A DNA stretch of 64,000 nt. Origin: Thermoplasmata archaeon. Its GTDB lineage: Archaea; Thermoplasmatota; Thermoplasmata; Lutacidiplasmatales; UBA184. The DNA lies in assembly GCA_027314165.1 (NCBI GenBank), contig DAHVCH010000003.1:113205-177204 (forward strand), read 5' to 3'. Each line of letters begins with the position of its first letter. Position 1 is the stretch's first letter. A model generated the notes under the pieces. The model was given only the letters and a program-made list of their open reading frames with translations, made no database searches and was not told where the DNA came from. Both the position numbers and the translations under genes were made by a program. Positions 58,201-64,000 of this stretch are shown one piece after another.

Positions 58201-60687
58201 ACGCTGCTCTCCGAGGTCCCGGTGGGAGGGCTCGGCCCCTACCTCATCTCCTGGGCCCTCCCGGGGGTCCAGGCTTCCGGGCTCGGACTGACGTCCTGGT
58301 CCTTCGTGCCCAACGCCTCGGGGCCCCTGGCGGGATCCGTACGCGTCACCGACGCGGACGGGCTGTCGAGCAGCGTCAGCTTCGCCTTGTCCGTCGCTCC
58401 CGCGCTCCAGGCCTCTCCCCATCCCCTTCCCTCCACCCCCGAGGCCGGACAACCGTTCCAGATGATCTCGGGGACCGGCGGCGGTGTCCCTCCGTACACC
58501 TTCCTCTGGTCGCTCCCTCCCCCGCTCGCCGACCCGGGGAACCGGACCACCTGGGAGGCCTCCCTCCCCTCTCCCGGGACCTATCCCGTCGGTCTCGTGG
58601 TGACGGACGCCGACGGACGGTCCGTCTCGAGCTCCATCTCGCTCGACGTGGCCCCTCCGCTCGAGGTCGTCCTCCCCGAGGGGGGGCTCGCCGCCGACGC
58701 GGGGGTCCCGTTCGTGCCGCACGCGACCATCATGGGCGGCGTGGGGGCCGTGAGCGCCGCCATCACCACGCCCTGGGGGACGTTCCCTCTCGCCTCGGGG
58801 TCGATCGTCTTCCCGACCCCGGGGGACTTCCCGGTCGAGGTCGTCGCGAGCGACCAGGCGGGGGCCGTCGCCGTCGCCCAGACGAACCTCAGCGTGAGCC
58901 CTCCCCCCGTCGCGGCCCTTTCCCTCGAGACGACGAGGGTCGCCGTGGGGGCGAGCGTGACCTGGTCGGCCAATGCCCTCGGAGGGATGGCTCCCTACCT
59001 GTTCCGCTGGCAGGTCGCCGGTCTCGGCGCCTGGGAGGGAAGCTCCGTGAACCTCACCTTCCCGAACCCGGGGACGTACGCCGTCACCCTGACGGTGCAG
59101 GACGCGGCCGGAGGGAGCACGGTGTTGCGGAGCAACGCGACCGCGGTGCTGGACGACCTCTCCCTCGGCGTGAACCTCACCCGGACCGAAGGCCTCCTCC
59201 CGTTCCGGACGACGCTCGTGGTCACGATCTCCGGGAGCGCCGCGGCGGCGACCGCGTCGGTCTACCTTGACGGTGAGAGGTCGGGAGCCCCCCAGGAGCT
59301 CGCGACGGGACTGCCCTGGGCCCTGCCCCTCCAGTTCGACACGTGCGGCACCCACACGGTCGAGGTGGTGGCGACGGACACGCTCGGAGCCACGGCCCGC
59401 TCGACCTTCTCCCTGGGCGCGTTCGACGGGCTCGGACCGGTCCAGATCGCCCCGGACCCGGCCTCCGCAGAGGCGGGTGTCCCGCTCACCGTGTCGGCCG
59501 CCGCGACGCCCGAGAACGGCACGTGGGCGTCCGGGGAGTCCGTGGGGCTCGACTGGTGGGGCACCGGGATCTCCCCTCTCGGGGACGACGCCGCGAGCTT
59601 CCTCGTCGACCGGAGCGGCACGACGACCGTCGACCTCACGGGCACCGTGAGCTCGCCGGACGGGACGCTCCTGGAGAACCTCACCCTGCCCGTCCCCATC
59701 GCGGTGCTGGCCGCGAGCGCGACGCATCTCTCCGTCCGCGAGGCCCCCACGCCGCTCCTCGTCGGGACCAACGGCACCGTGGTCCTCTCCTCGGAGGACG
59801 ACTACGGCAACCTCAACACCTCGTACACGGGGAACGTCACCGCGCGCCAGGTCGCGGGCCCCACCGGGGGGGGCGGCGACGTCGCGGGGAGCTTCCTCTC
59901 AGGCGAGGCCGTGTTGACCTTCACGTCGACCAAGGCCGGGACCCGTTCCTACCTCCTCGAAGGAGCGTTGGCCCAGGGTCTCCCCCTCCAGGTCTCCTGG
60001 CAGGCGGACGCCTCGCGAGCGGTCCTCCGCCTCCTGTCCTGGGAGCGCGTGGGGTCCTCCCTGCTGCTCAACGTGAGCGCCCTGGACGTCTACGGGAACC
60101 CGTTGACCAACGTGACGGTGACCGCGGAGGTCCCGGGGGGTTCCACGGTCAGCGGCACCGTCGTGGAGGGCAACGTCTCGCTGCTCCTCCCCGGCGCCTC
60201 GGGGGTCTCGAGCCTCGAGCTTCTGGGACCGGGCGGGGCCCAGACCGACGTGGCCCTGCCCTCGGGGGGCGACCCGGCCTCCGGGGAGACGGACCTCGTC
60301 CTCGTCGCCGTGGGCATCGGGGCCATCCTGGCCGTGGGGCTGCTCCTCTCCTGGCAGCGGAGGCGCTCTCGCGCGCACCGGAGCTCGCCCAAGTCCGAGC
60401 TCCCCTCCGTCCTGGAGGCCAAGGGGGCCATCGAGGAGATCATCGAACACCTGCCGGGAGAGGACCGGGACACCCTGCTCGTCCTCGCGGAGGAGCACGG
60501 CATCCCGCGCAAGGAGGCCGAGGAGGCGCTGGTGCTCCTGGAGCAGGACCACCGCGCGACGAGGAGGACGGACAGCGAAGGGGTCGAGCGGTGGGACCCT
60601 CCGGTCCCGACGGAGGCCGGCGCAGACCGGACCGGCCAGGCCCCGGAGCCGATGGGCGAGCTCGCCTCTGCGGAGGGTCGGCCGTGA
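55252..60687 (+). CDS. Giant surface protein with about 17 tandem PKD/Ig-like domains, membrane anchor and cytoplasmic winged-helix-like tail
   Basis: A protein of about 1,811 residues. A signal/anchor segment (PSLLAPITILLPLTLLATVLL) is followed by roughly 17 domains of 80-100 residues with recurrent PKD features: openings like DAGxPF or EVGAPA, YxWDFGDG (best in FSYRWDFGDGT and VTWSFGDGS) and closures like PGxYxVxLxVTDSxG. The last two extracellular domains are more invasin-like (DDYGNLNTSYTGNVTA, DVYGNPLTNVTVTA). A transmembrane helix is at about 1683-1702, then a basic stop. The cytoplasmic tail (AIEEIIEHLPGEDRDTLLVLAEEHGIPRKEAEEALVLLEQDH) has winged-helix-like helices. It is the first gene of the secretion-like operon; its stop overlaps the next start by 4 nt. 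TTG 55243 is an alternative start. Confidence 0.88.
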   Translation: MSSSRDRPLPSLLAPITILLPLTLLATVLLPGVGVGVGPLGTAPPPSSGVAPVQSAHPGSGFAPKDGAFVTVAIAPPSSVLVAGGSEVLSALVSPSSDGGVVEVTSWLWSLSPGAPGYLGPLDQSSATFYAASVTTPTEALVTVEVRGFVFPLWEGEFFSVEATAPVTVVAPLTASPISETPDPASPGEPVTLSTIVGGGSSPYSIAFQLGDGATASLTSDVPGPVSVTHDYAAGSYAPTASVVDGQGTEVPTSSAGSLVVTSHLGAAILAPAVADEGAPLVVRSSVGGGAAPYSYLWSNSWGGASYATGAWTFVPGQEGPLSLQLTVTDADGQVAVAPPLPVQVVAPPALTLSGGTSVADVGSAFPLTIQVTGGAGPFQLSWDPGEDAGTLFTEVPSDGTYSEPYTFSMPGALSATAQVQDALGVDFGTSASVGRIVPAPSISLQAAPGVPTEGQPFSLTAMVGDGVPPYDWSWSFDGPVVSSSPMRGTLTGAGSVAWNGTLPAAEDLVADLQVVDASGGVANGSIDLEVLAPLQASVSAQPSRGEVGRPISTQVTLVGGQGPYSLALSASDGETLSCAIALPGTQTFTLMPQVPGNLTIVARVSDALGHSYLAGTTVPIAPAFRALLSMNGTEIDAGGQTTVVLLLQGGWGPFQGDVALSDGRVFPVQTSSTRVVLRLPFPDPGSFTVSAQATDALGSSSGSSAVVTIAPDPWVVLTAGGTQSDVGAPLAFLATAGGGSGAFPSLSVNFGDGNHSGAWASTHVYARVGNYVANASLTDSVGGHASSSPVDIAVVPAPQVAAELLVPGTDAGLAAGFSSEVAFGTPPFSYRWDFGDGTVSALADPSHIFQRPGLYQVALTVTDSVGASSVAPTVNVTVSAPPALSVSSNRSSLEVGAPALFQATALGGATPEQVTWSFGDGSVATGMVLVHTYTVPGTYTVVASLSDAAGGSAAMDLVVSVAPALASVGVVSGPGAAEVGVRTLLSEVPVGGLGPYLISWALPGVQASGLGLTSWSFVPNASGPLAGSVRVTDADGLSSSVSFALSVAPALQASPHPLPSTPEAGQPFQMISGTGGGVPPYTFLWSLPPPLADPGNRTTWEASLPSPGTYPVGLVVTDADGRSVSSSISLDVAPPLEVVLPEGGLAADAGVPFVPHATIMGGVGAVSAAITTPWGTFPLASGSIVFPTPGDFPVEVVASDQAGAVAVAQTNLSVSPPPVAALSLETTRVAVGASVTWSANALGGMAPYLFRWQVAGLGAWEGSSVNLTFPNPGTYAVTLTVQDAAGGSTVLRSNATAVLDDLSLGVNLTRTEGLLPFRTTLVVTISGSAAAATASVYLDGERSGAPQELATGLPWALPLQFDTCGTHTVEVVATDTLGATARSTFSLGAFDGLGPVQIAPDPASAEAGVPLTVSAAATPENGTWASGESVGLDWWGTGISPLGDDAASFLVDRSGTTTVDLTGTVSSPDGTLLENLTLPVPIAVLAASATHLSVREAPTPLLVGTNGTVVLSSEDDYGNLNTSYTGNVTARQVAGPTGGGGDVAGSFLSGEAVLTFTSTKAGTRSYLLEGALAQGLPLQVSWQADASRAVLRLLSWERVGSSLLLNVSALDVYGNPLTNVTVTAEVPGGSTVSGTVVEGNVSLLLPGASGVSSLELLGPGGAQTDVALPSGGDPASGETDLVLVAVGIGAILAVGLLLSWQRRRSRAHRSSPKSELPSVLEAKGAIEEIIEHLPGEDRDTLLVLAEEHGIPRKEAEEALVLLEQDHRATRRTDSEGVERWDPPVPTEAGADRTGQAPEPMGELASAEGRP

Positions 60688-61133
60688 GGACGCCCCCCGC
60701 GCGCCTCGCCCCCTCCGTCCGCTGGGCCCTCGTCGCGGCCCTCCTCTCCGTCGTTCCCGGGCTCTTCCTCGTCCCGGGGGCGACCGCTCACGGGACCCCT
60801 CAGGGGCCCCACCTCGCGGCGGGGCCCCTCTCGGAGGGGTCTCCCCTCCACCTGGGCGGGCCCGTTCCCCCCGCGCCCCACGCCGTCACGAACGCCACGG
60901 GCAACCTCTCCGCGGTGCTGAACCGCGGGGTGATCCTGGTCGGCATCGCCGCGAGCGGCGTCATCACGCTCGTCTGGTCGCGCGTGGCGATCTCCTGGTT
61001 CTCGCACGACCCCACGAAGAAGGTGCAGGCGAAGGAGCGGGCCCGCGACGCGCTCGTGGGCAGCATGGTCCTGCTCGCGGCGGTGAGCGGCCTCGCCTGG
61101 GGTCTCGCGCACTGGGTCCTGACCGGCACGTAG
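60684..61133 (+). CDS. VirB2/CedA1-like pilin-type membrane protein
   Basis: This 149-residue protein has a signal-like helix (VRWALVAALLSVVPGLFLVPGATA), a Gly/Pro-rich stretch and then two hydrophobic helices separated by a charged turn: VLNRGVILVGIAASGVITLVW and, after SHDPTKKVQAKERARDALVG, SMVLLAAVSGLAWGLAHWVL. The two-helix hairpin with an Asp-Pro-x-x-x-x-x-A-K-x-R loop is characteristic of VirB2-like pilins and of the archaeal CedA1/TedC DNA-import proteins (structural work of recent years). The GTG start overlaps the stop of the giant protein. Pilin function is inferred from this shape and the neighbours. Confidence 0.65.
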   Translation: MRTPPARLAPSVRWALVAALLSVVPGLFLVPGATAHGTPQGPHLAAGPLSEGSPLHLGGPVPPAPHAVTNATGNLSAVLNRGVILVGIAASGVITLVWSRVAISWFSHDPTKKVQAKERARDALVGSMVLLAAVSGLAWGLAHWVLTGT

Positions 61134-61166
61134 CCGCCTCTGCGCGCTCGACCTCCGGGGCCGACC

Positions 61167-62660
61167 ATGGACTACGGGCCCATCGTCAAGGCGATCCTCT
61201 TCGCCCTCTTCGGAGCGCTGACCGCGGCGGTCTCCGTGGTCACCGGACCCACCTACGACGACCTGTTCGTGCCGGAGATGGACCCCTCGGCGGCCTACGC
61301 GTCCTGGCAGGGCGGGAACGTCTTCGCCGCGGCCGCGAGCTTCAGCAACGCGCTGCTGGTCGGTCTGGTCGATCCCCTCTGCGTGATGGTCATCGCGGCG
61401 GTGGGCCTCCTCTACCTCGTGCGTTCCGCGCACCCCACGCCCAAGCTCCAGGGGCTCGCCGCCAAGCTCGTCATGGGCATCCTGGTCGCCAACCTGGTCC
61501 TCCCGATCACCTCGGGGATCTGGCAGCTCGCCGCAGGGATCTACCCCTCCTTCTACGACTACGGGGGCGGGGCCTGGAGGTCCTACACCGCCCTCGTGGG
61601 GCCCGGAGCGATCTCCCTCTCGTGGGACAACGGGGTCCTCGCGTTCGTGGTCTCCTGGACCCTCTTCGGGATGGTCCTGCTCCTCGCCTTCCTCCTGGCC
61701 TTCCGGGGAGCGATCGTCGCGGTCCTGCTCGTCCTCCTCCCTCCCCTGACGCTCCTCTGGCCGATCCCCGGCGCGGGGTCGCTCGCGCGGAAGGTGTGGG
61801 TCCTGTTCATCGAGATGACCTTCCTCCCCTGCTTCCTCGTGGTCCCTCTCGTCCTGGCCGTGGGCTCGACGAGCGTGCTGCTCACGATGGGGCTCTTCTC
61901 CGTCGCGCTCGCCATGCCCCAGATCCTGTCCATCTCCGGGGCCTCGCTCTCGCACGCGGGGTTCCCGAACGCGAGCTTCGTGGTGGGGAGCAGCCTCCTG
62001 AGGAACTCGGAAGCCACGCAGGGGTGGACCTCCGGGCTCCTGAGGAAGGGAGGCTCCTCCTTCGCGCGGGGCTTCCGCTCCCCGTCGTCCTCCAGTTCCG
62101 GTGGCCAAGGAGCAGCTGGGGCCTCGGCGGGCGTCGGCGCTCAGGGCGGCTCCCTCGCGGGGAAGGCGGCGCCGGCGATGCGGGCCGGCGGCGCGTCCTC
62201 CTCGGGGCTCGCCCTGGCGGGTCCCGCGGGGCTCGCCGCCTGGGGTCTTCAGGAGGGCCTTGGAAGATTGGCCGAGCTCCTGGGGCGGCGAGCCGGCCGG
62301 AGCATGGCCACGAGCGCCACCAACAGCTCGGGGGGCGCGCAGGGCGCCGAAGAGGTCGCCTCGCTCCCGGCGCGCGCGAAGGCGGACGAACGTTTCGGAG
62401 GGACCCCGCGCGCTGAGGCGAACGCACCTCTCCCTTCGAGGTCGCCGCGGTCGGGGAACGCGAGGGAACGCCCCGCGCCCCGGTCCGCGGGCGCCCGGGG
62501 TGGACGTACCCGCTCCGGGACCTCTGCGGCCTCTGCCACGCCCTCCCGCACGCCCCCTCCCTCCTCCTTCCGCGCCGGGCGCGAACCGCCGGTTCCCCTG
62601 CCATCCTCGGAAGGCGGGCCCGCGCCGGCGCCCTTGAACGAAGGGGACCCGCGGCCATGA
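61167..62660 (+). CDS. VirB6/TrbL/CedA-like polytopic membrane protein
   Basis: This 497-residue protein has about seven membrane segments in residues 5-290: VKAILFALFGALTAAVSVVTG, ALLVGLVDPLCVMVIAAVGLLYLV, LVMGILVANLVLPITSGIW, VLAFVVSWTLFGMVLLLAFLLAF, AIVAVLLVLLPPLTLLWPIPG, FIEMTFLPCFLVVPLVLAVGS and TMGLFSVALAMPQIL. A low-complexity Gly/Ser/Pro-rich hydrophilic tail of about 190 residues follows. Size, hydrophobic pattern and a position after a VirB2-like gene fit VirB6/TrbL channels and archaeal CedA. No catalytic motif is expected in this family. It starts 33 nt after the pilin-like gene and ends overlapping the next start by 4 nt. Confidence 0.68.
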   Translation: MDYGPIVKAILFALFGALTAAVSVVTGPTYDDLFVPEMDPSAAYASWQGGNVFAAAASFSNALLVGLVDPLCVMVIAAVGLLYLVRSAHPTPKLQGLAAKLVMGILVANLVLPITSGIWQLAAGIYPSFYDYGGGAWRSYTALVGPGAISLSWDNGVLAFVVSWTLFGMVLLLAFLLAFRGAIVAVLLVLLPPLTLLWPIPGAGSLARKVWVLFIEMTFLPCFLVVPLVLAVGSTSVLLTMGLFSVALAMPQILSISGASLSHAGFPNASFVVGSSLLRNSEATQGWTSGLLRKGGSSFARGFRSPSSSSSGGQGAAGASAGVGAQGGSLAGKAAPAMRAGGASSSGLALAGPAGLAAWGLQEGLGRLAELLGRRAGRSMATSATNSSGGAQGAEEVASLPARAKADERFGGTPRAEANAPLPSRSPRSGNARERPAPRSAGARGGRTRSGTSAASATPSRTPPPSSFRAGREPPVPLPSSEGGPAPAPLNEGDPRP

Positions 62661-63436
62661 CCTCCCCTGCTTCCGGCGTGGCGCTCCCCGAGCGGCTGGG
62701 GCGACGGATGTCCATCGGCCCTTTCGAGGACCCGCGCGACTTCCTCCGATGTCTCCTTCTCGTCTCCGCGGGCGCGGTGCCGGCGGTCCTCTTTGGCGCG
62801 TGGGCCTGGGCGCCCTTCCTGCTGGCCGCGGTCGTCCTCACGCTGGTACGGAGCGAGGAGGAGACGCTCTGGACGCGTCTCGGTCATCGGGTCGCTTTCC
62901 TTCTCCGGAGAAGGGCCGCCCGCGGCGGCGAAGCTGCGGCACACCCTGGCGCCCGCCGCCCCCTCCCGGGAGCTCAGAGGCCCTGGGTGGTCGGCAGGGG
63001 CCCGGGCCCCTGGTCGGTGTGGGAGCATCCGCCCTCGAGGTTCAGTGGACGGGCGTCCGAAGAGCTGCTCCAGGAGGCGCTCGGCCTCCTTCGCCCGCTG
63101 GGGAACGCCACGGGGGAGATCTACCTCGCCCGCATCCCCACCGAGTGGGACGTGCGGAGGTTCCTCCCTCCTTCCTCTCCCACCTCCGCCCCCGAGGAGA
63201 CCCGGCTCCGGAACGAGTACGCCTCGCTCCTTCGTCTCGTGACCGAGGGAAGGTTCCGCGCGAGGGTGGTCCTGGTGCTCCCGTGCACGTCGCCGGGACC
63301 GCTCGCGCCCGCCGGGTCCGTGGACCCCGCCGAGGGGCTTCGCCGTCTGGGATGGCACCGGCTCGGGCCCTCGGTCCGCGGGGGCAGCATCGCCTCGATG
63401 CTCAGCTCGCTTCCGCACTTCCCGGAGGACGCGTGA
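62657..63436 (+). CDS. VirB3/PrgI-like membrane protein with an extra cytoplasmic domain
   Basis: A 259-residue protein. Residues 20-75 (SIGPFEDPRDFLRCLLLVSAGAVPAVLFG, then APFLLAAVVLTLV and SEEETLWTRLGHRVAFLLRR) have the two-helix, basic-flanked plan of VirB3/PrgI proteins, which contact the VirB4 ATPase in type IV secretion. Residues about 105-255 add a soluble domain (SEELLQEALGLLRPLGNATGEIYLARIPTEWDV, RNEYASLLRLVTEGRFRARVVLVL) of unknown family. The ATG overlaps the previous stop (ATGA) and its own stop is overlapped by the next start. Confidence 0.6.
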   Translation: MTSPASGVALPERLGRRMSIGPFEDPRDFLRCLLLVSAGAVPAVLFGAWAWAPFLLAAVVLTLVRSEEETLWTRLGHRVAFLLRRRAARGGEAAAHPGARRPLPGAQRPWVVGRGPGPWSVWEHPPSRFSGRASEELLQEALGLLRPLGNATGEIYLARIPTEWDVRRFLPPSSPTSAPEETRLRNEYASLLRLVTEGRFRARVVLVLPCTSPGPLAPAGSVDPAEGLRRLGWHRLGPSVRGGSIASMLSSLPHFPEDA

Positions 63437-63870
63437 CGACGGTCCGAGGGTCCTCGCCGCGGGCGCCCTCCCCTTGCCCCCTTCCTCTGAGCGAGCTCGA
63501 GCCCTTCGCCGTGGGCGTGACGGTGCTGAGCGCGACCTTCGGGCTCTTCGGGCTCTGGCCGGGAGCGACCCCCTCGCTGGTGCTCCTCTGCTGGTTCCTT
63601 CTCCTCGTCCCGGGTCCGAGCCCGGGAGCGGGCGGACAGAAGGACGGGCACCCCGCCACGGTCCGATCGGTCCTGCCATGGGTCCCGTCCCTCGTGTTCG
63701 CCGGGGTCGGCTGGGCCGTCGAGCTCGCTCCCGCCCTTCCGCTCGACGCGGGCGCCCGTGGTCTTCTCCTCGCGGGTTTCGCGGGCGCAGGGGCCTATCT
63801 TCTCGCGCCCGGCGACGACCGCGGCTCTTTCCACCTCGGAACAAGGGTCCGCGGGGGACGTTTCGCATGA
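63433..63870 (+). CDS. Small integral membrane protein of the secretion-like operon
   Basis: A 145-residue protein with four likely membrane segments (FAVGVTVLSATFGLFGLW, LVLLCWFLLLVPG, VLPWVPSLVFAGVGWAVEL, GLLLAGFAGAGAYLLA). No recognised family. GTG 63433 overlaps the previous stop by 4 nt (GTGA), and its stop overlaps the next ATG, so it belongs to the same translation-coupled unit. Confidence 0.7.
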   Translation: MTTVRGSSPRAPSPCPLPLSELEPFAVGVTVLSATFGLFGLWPGATPSLVLLCWFLLLVPGPSPGAGGQKDGHPATVRSVLPWVPSLVFAGVGWAVELAPALPLDAGARGLLLAGFAGAGAYLLAPGDDRGSFHLGTRVRGGRFA

Positions 63871-64000
63871 GTCGCGGAGGCAGGGACCGCCTCGTGGAGG
63901 GGCCCGCGCTCCGAGGCGAAGCGGACCTCCGCAGGGATCATGCTCCCTTTCGCTCGACCCTGCGAGGGCGTCCCCTCCGGGAGGAGACGGTGCGGTCGGT
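63867..64000 (+). CDS. N-terminus of the next operon gene (truncated by window edge)
   Basis: ATG 63867 overlaps the preceding stop (ATGA). The frame stays open to the window end: MSRGGRDRLVEGPALRGE, then DHAPFRSTLRGRPLREETV. About 44 residues are visible, basic and without a membrane segment. In comparable operons a VirB4- or VirD4-type ATPase would come here, but nothing visible proves it. Confidence 0.6.
   Translation, partial: MSRGGRDRLVEGPALRGEADLRRDHAPFRSTLRGRPLREETVRS

Noticed and set aside
60090..62108. 672-codon minus frame over the secretion-like operon
   Set aside because: Glu/Arg/Asp-rich shadow without motifs; the plus frames show membrane helices and coupled starts.

Overview
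The window is very GC-rich (about 70% by eye) and reads as archaeal chromosome. The archaeal markers are archaeosine synthase (ArcS), an archaeal/eukaryotic-type TrpRS, a PolB2-family polymerase, a single-OB-fold ssDNA-binding protein, a UbiA/UbiD pair, and many leaderless genes with a TATA-like box about 25-30 nt before the start codon. A high-GC Thermoplasmatota-like lineage would fit, but that placement is inference.

Layout. 1-12,990: a partial MetE-like gene, a barrel-GNAT fusion, an M1 aminopeptidase with a DUF202 protein, a minus-strand cluster (HD phosphohydrolase, alpha/beta-hydrolase lacking its nucleophile, methyltransferase), malic enzyme, GNAT and coiled-coil proteins. 13,062-15,995: pyruvate:ferredoxin oxidoreductase operon with fused gamma-delta subunit. 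17,249-22,870: a PHP protein, then a RecA-fold paralogue without P-loop, a 95-aa protein and PolB2, a possible archaeal mutasome. 22,957-28,963: stress and accessory genes (pirin, SRPBCC, MsrA, a frameshifted methyltransferase, a winged-helix protein, ArsC with an ArsM tail fragment). 28,964-31,974: an AT-richer decayed island ending at the 3' end of tRNA-Val, with a RelE-type toxin-antitoxin and a HEPN/MNT pair under a palindromic operator. 32,077-51,612: housekeeping (ArcS, UbiA/UbiD, dUTPase, PurE, isocitrate dehydrogenase, HAD phosphatase, thioredoxin-reductase-like protein, a TPR-ATPase, CarAB, TruA, a thioredoxin-fold/RAM protein, SSB). 52,100-53,570: another RelE-type toxin-antitoxin among gene remnants. 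53,574-55,125: TrpRS and a zinc protein.

55,252-64,000 (end of window): the most notable locus. A roughly 1,811-residue surface protein of tandem PKD/Ig-like domains, with a membrane anchor and a cytoplasmic winged-helix-like tail, is followed by a VirB2/CedA1-like small membrane protein, a VirB6/CedA-like polytopic protein, a VirB3/PrgI-like protein, another membrane protein and a truncated gene. Most junctions overlap by 4 nt. It looks like a type-IV-secretion-related (conjugation or DNA-import) apparatus coupled to a giant surface protein, and it continues past the window edge.

All functions come from reading motifs by eye; no database search was run. Start codons are uncertain in many places because of leaderless transcription and high GC.
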